Origin: Sialis fuliginosa | Taxonomy: Eukaryota; Arthropoda; Insecta; Megaloptera; Sialidae | Length of the DNA stretch: 64,000 bases | Assembly (NCBI GenBank): GCA_961205875.1 | Contig: OY540810.1 | Location: 11,098,001-11,162,000, forward strand | Reading direction: 5' to 3' | Shown here: piece by piece, positions 57,148 through 64,000 of the stretch | Position numbering within the stretch: the stretch's first letter is position 1 | How the letters are laid out: each line of letters opens with the position of its first letter | Program-made: the position numbers and the translations under genes | The notes under the pieces: generated by a model | The model's input: the letters and a program-made list of their open reading frames with translations, nothing else | Told to the model about the DNA's origin: nothing | The model's database searches: none

Positions 57148-57369
57148 TAATTATATATAATATAATATCGTTCTTAAGCTTTGTAACTGTTTTCTAATAA
57201 ACACTTATTCCTATTCTGTTTTGTGTGTTCTTTCATTTAGTGTATTACTTTGAGAAATCGATATAATTAATTGTAATTTAGGACTCCTAAAAAATCCCTC
57301 TTTAAATTTTGAATAAAAAAATAAATAAACAAATGTCACTATGTACTTTTTTACAACTCTCAGGAATAG

Positions 57370-57480
57370 AATAACATCTAATTGGATTAGATCTGATCTG
57401 ATTAGATCAAACTTAGTATTCAATCGGATCTACTCATATCAATTTGGATCTGATTTCATATCATAGATTTATGTAATTAA
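57370..57480. repeat. GATCTGATTAGATC-type repeat, copy 1
   Basis: AATTGGATTAGATCTGATCT, GATTAGATCAAACTTAG and ATCGGATCTACTCAT recur in a related block inside intron 2 of the next gene (58770-58930). GATC/AGATCT palindromes dominate. It lies between RRP4 and the ZAD gene. Confidence 0.55.
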
Positions 57481-57726
57481 CTAATCTTATCATTTTTTTG
57501 TGGGCTTACTGAGATGATTACATTTTTTTTTAAATCCTTGTGAATAATACATACTTCTTAAAAAATACTATAATTGCAGTCTGAACTTAGTGATATAAAG
57601 AATATTTTGTAAAGGGGTGGTAATAAAGGGGTATAATTCTGTAGTATCATGTGGTACGTTTTTTTCTGTGAGGGGATGTGATTACTTGTGTACATTTTAT
57701 AAATTCATCAATTATTTATTACAATA

Positions 57727-59618
57727 ATGTTACCGTTACCTCAGAATTTCCATTCAATTTGTAGGACTTGTTTATCAAAAGGAAATTTACTTTCCTTGTT
57801 TACTGATAGTTCAAAATTCTCATTACATCTTTCAAAAATGTTAATGGAATGTGCTCCTGTCACAGTAAGTTCAACTATTTAACTATTTTTTATAAATACT
57901 GAAACATATGCATTGTTATTAGGTAGATGAAAATGATTTTTATCCATCAAATATTTGTGTGAATTGCGTAGATCAACTTCATACAGCATATCTATTCCGT
58001 CAGAAATGTTTGGGTTCAGATCGTATACTGAAGTCTATTGATATATTAGATGTAAAAATTAAAATTGAAAAACATCAGATAAGTGACACTCCTCCTAGAT
58101 GTATAATACTTAAGAATGCACTTGCAAAAGACAAGAGTGAGACTAACAATGATAATCAATTAAGTACACCGATTAAAATAGAGGTCGATAATGAAGAAAT
58201 TAATGTGGACAATTGCCAATATGAAGAATCAGAGTCAGATGATACCGAGAAACAACAGTTACCTATACAGTACAACTGTAAAAAGTGTGACGAAATATTT
58301 ACAAGTCTAGTCAAATTCACTGATCATAAAAAAAAAATTCACGGTAATAAACATCGGCATTTATGTAATGTGTGTGGTAAAACATTTGCTCGGCCTTCGA
58401 TGTTGAAACGCCACATGAATTCTCAAGTACACGCATCGGTTTGGAAATGCTCAAAATGTCAAACAATATTCCCCAGAGAATCTGCCTTGAAGGAACATTT
58501 AGCAGCTAAACATCCACCAGAATGTGATATTTGTAATAAGAATTTTGCTTCTAGACTGCATTTACGTAGGCATATAATGAGAATTCATGAACCCAAGCAT
58601 TCGTGTGATGTATGTTCTGTGTCGTTCAATACGGAAGCTAAATTAAAAAACCATAAAATTATTCACGATGATCATAAAATACGAATATGTGATTTATGTG
58701 GTCAAAAAGTATGTATCTATTTTATCATTTTATATTGTTTAAATTTTATTAAGAATTTTATTTTATAACAATATCTGAGTAGATCCGATTAGATCAAACT
58801 TCATATCCAGTTAGATCTGATTAGATCTACTTAGATTGATGAAATATGTCTAAATCTGATTTTATATCCAATCAGATCTAATCTTATCTATTTGAATCTG
58901 ATGCTGTATATAATTATATCTGGATATTTCATGGACACTGGTTAATCTGATTAAATTACTGTTATTTTAAATATTCTAGGTTAGTGCTAACAACGTTCAA
59001 AGGCACAGACAAACACATACAGGTTTAAGAAGACATATGTGCGATATCTGCGGAATGGGCTTCATTCAAAAACCAACACTGAAAGAACATCGAGCAAAAC
59101 ACTCTTTAGGAGGAACTCCTTTCAATTGCGTACGCTGTAAAATAAGTTTCCCAGACGCAGATTTCCTAAAACAGCACATGGATTCGCATCCCAAATACAG
59201 ACGCGGTCCTTTAAGCATTCCGAAAACAGGCGATAAAGAGTTTGTGTGTAAATATTGCGACAAGAAATACAAATCATACGTCGGCGTTCAGTATCACATG
59301 CGAGCCGCGCACACAAACGAACGGCCATACTTGTGTAATATGTGTGGGAAGTCTTTCACGCAGGAACAACAACTTCAGTGTCACATGCACATCCACACAG
59401 GGGAAAAACCGTACAAGTGCGAGTACTGTGAAAAGAGGTTCGTGCAGCGAGCTCATGTTCAGTCGCACATGCGCCTCCACACGGGTGAAAAGCCGTATGA
59501 GTGTCCGTTCTGTCACAAGACTTTCCGGCACTTGACAACGTTGCGGGATCATAAGAAAATACACACGGGCGAAACAAATACGAAGAAAAGGAGGTACAGA
59601 CATCCAAGGATAAAGTGA
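57727..59618 (+). CDS. ZAD-domain C2H2 zinc-finger protein, 520 aa
   Basis: Three exons, 57727-57864, 57923-58708 and 58980-59618 (stop TGA), all phase 0. The N-terminal ZAD (about residues 10-75) has both Cys pairs: CRTC and, across the intron, CVNC. ZAD is an insect-expanded dimerisation module. An acidic linker follows, then twelve C2H2 fingers, for example CNVCGKTFARPSMLKRH, CDICNKNFASRLHLRRH, CNMCGKSFTQEQQLQCH and CPFCHKTFRHLTTLRDH. The last three are joined by canonical TGEKPY linkers. The finger at the exon 2-3 junction (CDLCGQK|VSANNVQRH) confirms the splice. Exon 3 is clearly richer in G/C than exon 2. A likely nuclear transcription regulator; target unknown. Confidence 0.93.
58770..58930. 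repeat. GATCTGATTAGATC-type repeat, copy 2
   Basis: In intron 2 of the ZAD gene: AGTAGATCCGATTAGATCAA, AGTTAGATCTGATTAGATCT and CAATCAGATCTAATC match the block at 57370-57480. AT-rich, non-coding. Confidence 0.55.
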
Positions 59619-59738
59619 TAACAGTGAAATGTGACCTGGGGTTTGTGTTAGTCTGATTCAGTGAATTTTTTTATGTTTAAAACGTAAAAAAGTTTTTTTA
59701 TTGGTAGTTATGTAAGTGTGATAGAAAATAAAATCTTT

Positions 59739-60386
59739 TTAAGGGGGAGATCCGTTTATAACTTTCAAAAAATAATTTTTTTTGCATAAAATGTTAGTCA
59801 AACGTGTAGAATATCGTCCTAAAATTTTAGTCCTTCCGAAGTTATAGCCTGTGAATGCTACCATTTGAATCTTGAAATTTAAATGTGTTTTTCTTGAAAA
59901 CCTTTTTCGTGAAACTTGTACAAGATAATTGAAAAACTATTTGATCCATCATTTTGAAGCTTTGCACACTTATAGATAACATAATTCTCTTCTATGTGAA
60001 CATAAAGTTCCTTGACATTTATTTTAAAAAAACTACTTTTTCATTAACAAATATAGTAAAAAATCAAACGCTTTTTTTTCAAACACGTACCATTTTTAGA
60101 ATTTTCATTCTTTGAATTTTTTCAGTTCACATAGAATGTATGGATCTTACAAATCAAATACTTCTTGTTTCTGATATTTCCGATCAATGCAGCAGACGCT
60201 AGGTTGTACATCGTGGAATAACGCAGCCCCCATTTTTAAATATAAAAAAAAAAAATTGTTTTTGGAAATTAAAAGATATAATAATATGCACATAAAATTT
60301 TAATTACGTAGAATTAATAGTTTCAACACAAAAAAATCTTTAAAATTAGTTTATTTTCGGCTGCCTAAATGGATCTCTCCCCTTAA
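59739..60386. mobile_element. TTAA-flanked TIR element
   Basis: TTAAGGGGGAGATCC at the left and GGATCTCTCCCCTTAA at the right give inverted ends bordered by TTAA on both sides, the target site of piggyBac-type transposition. About 650 bp, no transposase. It lies immediately after the ZAD gene. Confidence 0.6.
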
Positions 60387-60683
60387 ATGACTACAGGGTT
60401 AGTCAAAACTAAAGGTCTAGCAATTTATTTGCGAAATTTAAGTGCAATTTTTAGGCAATCATTTTTTCTTTGTGAGAAAGGATTTTTTTTTATTCTTTTG
60501 ACTGTATCAAGGTTTGTGTCCACGATACAAAAACTTGGCTGTTGACAGTTCTGAGTTTAATCCAGTGGTGTAGGGCAATGCAGAATAATGTCTTCTGTCT
60601 CCTTCATTTGTGAACCATTTTATTTTTATAGTTTAATTATAAAATATCAATTCTAAATTTAACCTAACTTCTAATTATTATTA

Positions 60684-60848
60684 CAGTGGAACTTCGCTAG
60701 TACGTTTTTAAAGGGAATGGGGGGAACACGTACTAACGAGAAAAACGTATACCTACTAACAAAATATTTTAACATGTAGTCTTATGGAAGAATGCCAGGA
60801 CCTAAAAAAACGTACTATGGCAAAAAACGTACTAATGAGATTCCACTA
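60684..60848. mobile_element. Mariner-like MITE (CAGTGGAA ends)
   Basis: TACAGTGGAACTTCGCTAGT then ACGT on the left; inverted right end TATAGTGGAATCTCATTAGT then ACGT. TA borders. 165 bp, non-coding. Confidence 0.62.
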
Positions 60849-60944
60849 TATTATTTTATCTCTATGTAGTGACGTAATTAAAATACCTAGTGTTAACTTT
60901 TGACTAACCCTGAAGTCCAGTCAAGATCTAAATAAAACTATTAA

Positions 60945-61545
60945 TTTATACCACGCCAATAAAATTATTGGAAGGCATTGGGAAACCACAAATAGGTATC
61001 ATTTTTCATGTTCTCTCGACAAAGCCATAGGGTACTTTTTTGTTCTTTATGAAATTACAAAGAAAATTAAAAAAAAAAAAATTATTTTGGAGATATAGTG
61101 AATCAGAATTTGACCTAAAATGTTTGGAAATTACAAAAAAAAAAACCCATTTAAAAGAAAAAAAGCCCAAAGGAGTTAATTTATACTAGTTTATATAACG
61201 AACAAAATGAGCCTAAATTGAACTCTCTACAACTAATAGAACCGGAGATATAATACCGTGAAGGAGATATAATACCGTGAAATTAGGTCTTCGCACATCA
61301 GGATTGATCATTATCTCTGAAAGAAATTAGGATAGCAAGTTCATTTTTTTTTTAATTTTCTTTGTAATTTTAGAGAACAAAAAAGTATCCTATGGTTTTG
61401 TCAGATTTTGCGATAGTGTCGGAGATAAGTGTAAAACTTGTGGTTTTTCCAATGCCTTTCGCACAGAATTCAAGGTCACAAAATAGATTACTTCAAGTTG
61501 ACGCCGAAATGAGCCATTTATTTAATAATTGGCATGGTATTAATT
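60945..61545. mobile_element. Foldback element, about 600 bp
   Basis: TTTATACCACGCCAATAA at the left pairs with TTGGCATGGTATTAA at the right. The inner arms GACAAAGCCATAGGGTACTT and AATTACAAAGAAAATTAAAA recur inverted at 61350-61405. The tandem AGATATAATACCGTGA pair lies at 61251-61281. Non-coding. Confidence 0.6.
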
Positions 61546-61851
61546 ATTTATTTATACATTTCAACTTTCAATTCAATTTAAATTGTAAATATAACCATAA
61601 ACTTAATTTTGAATTGTATGTAATTAAGGCATTGATTTATTAAATTAAAACATTTATAGATATATATCTTTAAAACATTTATTTTTGAACGTTATTCAAA
61701 CATAAAAATTAAAAAAAAGGTACAATTCTGTTTTTTTTTTATAATAGAAATATTCCACGATGAACAAAATATATTTTAAAGGCAACTGAATTTTGAAGAA
61801 AACCAGATCAAAAAATTATTTTGTGTGTAGATATGAAAATGTTTATTCGTT

Positions 61852-62600
61852 TTACGTTTTCTTGCCTAGAGCCTTTTGCGTTTGTTGTGATTTAGCTTTT
61901 ACAGCATCTTCACGTTGTTTCTTTTCAATTTCGCGACGTCTCGCGGCTTCTTCACGCTGTTGCTTGATAATGGCAAGTCTAGCGAGGTCAGCTCGGGCTT
62001 CTTCTGTTTTACCCTCCGCATGCATTTTTTGATAATGTGCAGCAGCCTGTTGCTTTTCCACCTCTTCACGTTCTCTCCGCGATAATGATGGCTTTGCTAC
62101 ATCATGAGTAGCTAACTCTTTATTGAGCGTTGATAACTTTTTAGATTTTTTCTGAACACGATTTGGGTTTTCAATTTCTATCAAGTTACTAACACCTTTT
62201 GCTTTTTTCTGAAAAAAGAATTAAAGGTTAGTTTTTACACATTTTATTTAAATATGTTAATTTACCTCTGTACCACTATCACTGTCACTTTCATCTGAAC
62301 TACTACCGGAAGAATCTTTATTATCTTCTATTTCTTCTTCACTTTCACTCGACTCGTCTCCTCTATTCTTTCTCCATTTTTTTTCTTGCTCTTCTTTTCG
62401 ACGTTGTTCTTCTAACTCTTCAGGATTGGTGAAAAACCGATTACGGCCTTTATGATTTGTGTATTTACCTATGAAACATTTATATTATGCAAATTACAAA
62501 TCTATGCAATGTAAAATGATTCTCAATAACATAAATTAAATGGAAATGAATTGGCAATTGCATCATGTACCATTACCAAGTATAGCTAACCTTTTGGCAT
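61852..62600 (-). CDS. PDAP1: 28-kDa heat- and acid-stable phosphoprotein, 189 aa
   Basis: Three exons: 62591-62600 (10 nt, MPKG start), 62266-62468 and 61852-62208 (stop TAA 61852-61854). The joined start [20 protein letters not shown] is the conserved PDAP1/HASPP28 N-terminus. Then comes an acidic Ser/Glu/Asp run ([24 protein letters not shown]), typical casein-kinase target sequence, and the conserved [40 protein letters not shown] and [20 protein letters not shown] blocks of a long charged helix. The family is small and highly charged; the vertebrate protein is linked to PDGF-A binding, but the cellular role is not settled. The start is fixed by the tiny first exon. Divergent from the GTPBP10 gene, about 490 bp ATG to ATG. 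Confidence 0.93.
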
Positions 62601-63086
62601 TATTAATTATCGAAGTATACTTAATAAGATTGATTAATTGAAATAAGTAGTTTCTAAATAATTACACACAACAGAAATTGTTTGAAATCATTAATGAAAT
62701 AACTTATAAAAATTATTAATCTGTCTGACAACCACCCACAAACGTCTTTCCAATGTCTTTGTAGTGGTAAAAATTTTGGTGGTTAAACTGATGCTACTTT
62801 AGTTACCATTTCTTGTATTGCGTTGTATTCCATGTATTTATTTTTATTTTGTTGGTATATTTGTAAACTGACAATTTTGACATTTACACACATGAATATA
62901 TGCAATATATGTACATATGTATTTGAATCGTTATTATTACATATTATATTAAAATTTATATTGTTGGATTAACTAATTAAATACTAATTAAGTAATCGAT
63001 TAATAATTAAAAAATTATAATCGTTCTGATAGTCATACATAACTTTACAATTTTAAAGTGTAACCTTAAATTATTGTACTTCTAAA
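62601..63086. other. Divergent PDAP1-GTPBP10 intergenic region
   Basis: AT-rich; contains CCACCCACAAACGTCTTTCC near 62731 and AATTAAGTAATCGATTAATA near 62985. No TATA box or further gene supported. Confidence 0.35.
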
Positions 63087-64000
63087 ATGGTATTTTTAAA
63101 TAAAATATTAAATGATCAACATGTAATTCGCAAACATATGAAAGGTTTCATGGATTCTCTTAGATTACATTTGAAAGGCGGTACAGGTGGAAATGGTTTA
63201 CCTAAGTATGTTTTCATATATTTATTGATTGTTCATTACGTTCATTTAAATAATTGTTATAGATATGGCGGTGTTGGGGGTCAAGGAGGAAGTATTTTTG
63301 TAGTAGCGAAAGATAGTGAAAGCCTAATAGATGTTAAACATAAGTGGCCTACGAAAAGAATAGCTGCTGGTCATGGTGGAAATAGTTCTAAGAACAAAAT
63401 TTTAGGTGAACTCGGGGAAAATATTAATATAGAAGTACCGCTAGGAGTAACAGTTTATTCTAATGTAGGCACTAAAATTGGTAACGTTACAAATATTTAA
63501 TTATGTAAGGATAATTTTTGAAATTTCAATTATTTACAGCTGATATTAATGAAGAAGGTACAAATGTTTTGATTGCAAAAGGAGGTGTTGGAGGTTCATA
63601 CACTACAAATTTCTTTGGAAAAAAAGGACAAACTCGTACAATAACTTTAGATCTTAAATTAATAGCTGATGTCGGGTTAGTAGGATTTCCGAATGCTGGC
63701 AAAAGTACGTTATTGAAAATGCTTTCAAAGGCAAAACCAAAAATTGCCAGTTATCCATGTAAGTTACTTAAAATAATAGTTTATAGAAATTGTATTTTAA
63801 ATATTTATTTTGTTCTAGTTACTACAATAAAACCAAATATTGGTATAATGGAATTTAAAGATTTGAGATCGATATCTATTGCAGATTTACCTGGCTTAAT
63901 CGAAGGAGCTCATGTCAATATAGGAATGGGGCATAAATTTTTAAAACATGTAGAAAGAACAAAAATGTTATTGTTAATTGCTGATATCAATGGTTTTCAA
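63087..64000 (+). CDS. GTPBP10: Obg-family mitochondrial GTPase, N-terminal part
   Basis: Exons 63087-63205, 63263-63480, 63540-63758 and 63819 onward; the gene runs off the window. Obg proteins assist large-subunit ribosome assembly; GTPBP10 acts in mitochondria. Seen here: the glycine-rich Obg fold ([53 protein letters not shown]), the G1 motif GFPNAGKST, switch-I-like [14 protein letters not shown], the G3 motif [10 protein letters not shown] and [13 protein letters not shown]. The resemblance is closer to GTPBP10 than to MTG2 because of [18 protein letters not shown] and the short N-terminus. All three introns are short (about 57-60 nt) and keep the frame. The 3' NKxD motif and the stop are beyond 64000. 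Confidence 0.9.

Noticed and set aside
59066-59607. Several long open frames on the minus strand and in another plus frame
   Set aside because: Shadows of the GC-richer last exon of the ZAD zinc-finger gene.

Overview
The window is AT-rich nuclear DNA from an insect. The evidence is: spliced genes with GT-AG introns, a ZAD-type C2H2 zinc-finger gene (a family expanded in insects), Lep1-like non-autonomous Helitrons ending in a hairpin plus CTAGT, repeats with GGGTTCCGTA ends, and many small inverted-repeat elements. The order cannot be fixed from sequence alone. No bacterial genes, tRNA, rRNA or CRISPR array were seen. All gene models below were joined by eye from splice sites and reading-frame continuity; every listed junction keeps the frame.

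Left part (about 1-37.5 kb): a repeat-rich region holding six genes for predicted secreted proteins. Each starts with a short exon encoding a signal-peptide core, and five have a TATA-like box 30-110 bp before the ATG. Order and strand: 60-aa gene (+, 1428-2318), Lys/Asn-rich gene (+, 5827-9204), Asn-rich/hexapeptide-repeat gene (-, 10871-13909), its paralogue (-, 15208-16574), a seven-exon microexon gene (+, 21342-30894) and a five-exon gene (+, 34290-37460). The two minus-strand genes share a hydrophobic C-terminal domain with invariant AFF, GNI, KVI, MGP, PK and FxP positions. The other genes end in amphipathic or hydrophobic segments but cannot be confidently aligned. I do not recognise these families; this cluster is the best candidate for something undescribed.

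Right part (37.5-64 kb): ordinary housekeeping genes with short introns: mitochondrial ribosomal protein mL46 (-), a tiny membrane-protein ORF divergent from it, a five-finger C2H2 protein (-), a GGT7-like gamma-glutamyltransferase homologue (+), Ro60 (-), exosome subunit RRP4/EXOSC2 (+), a ZAD plus twelve-finger protein (+), PDAP1/HASPP28 (-) and the start of an Obg-family GTPase, GTPBP10 (+, cut by the window end). Ro60 and RRP4 both belong to RNA metabolism and are divergently arranged, about 1.06 kb apart. Ro60 has lost its metal-binding (MIDAS) residues and the GGT7-like protein lacks several canonical catalytic residues.

Between and inside genes lie at least twenty inverted-repeat elements. 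Four hAT-like ones carry 8-bp target duplications (two perfect). A 1.34-kb element in an intron of the microexon gene contains an array of 10-bp GATC-starting units.
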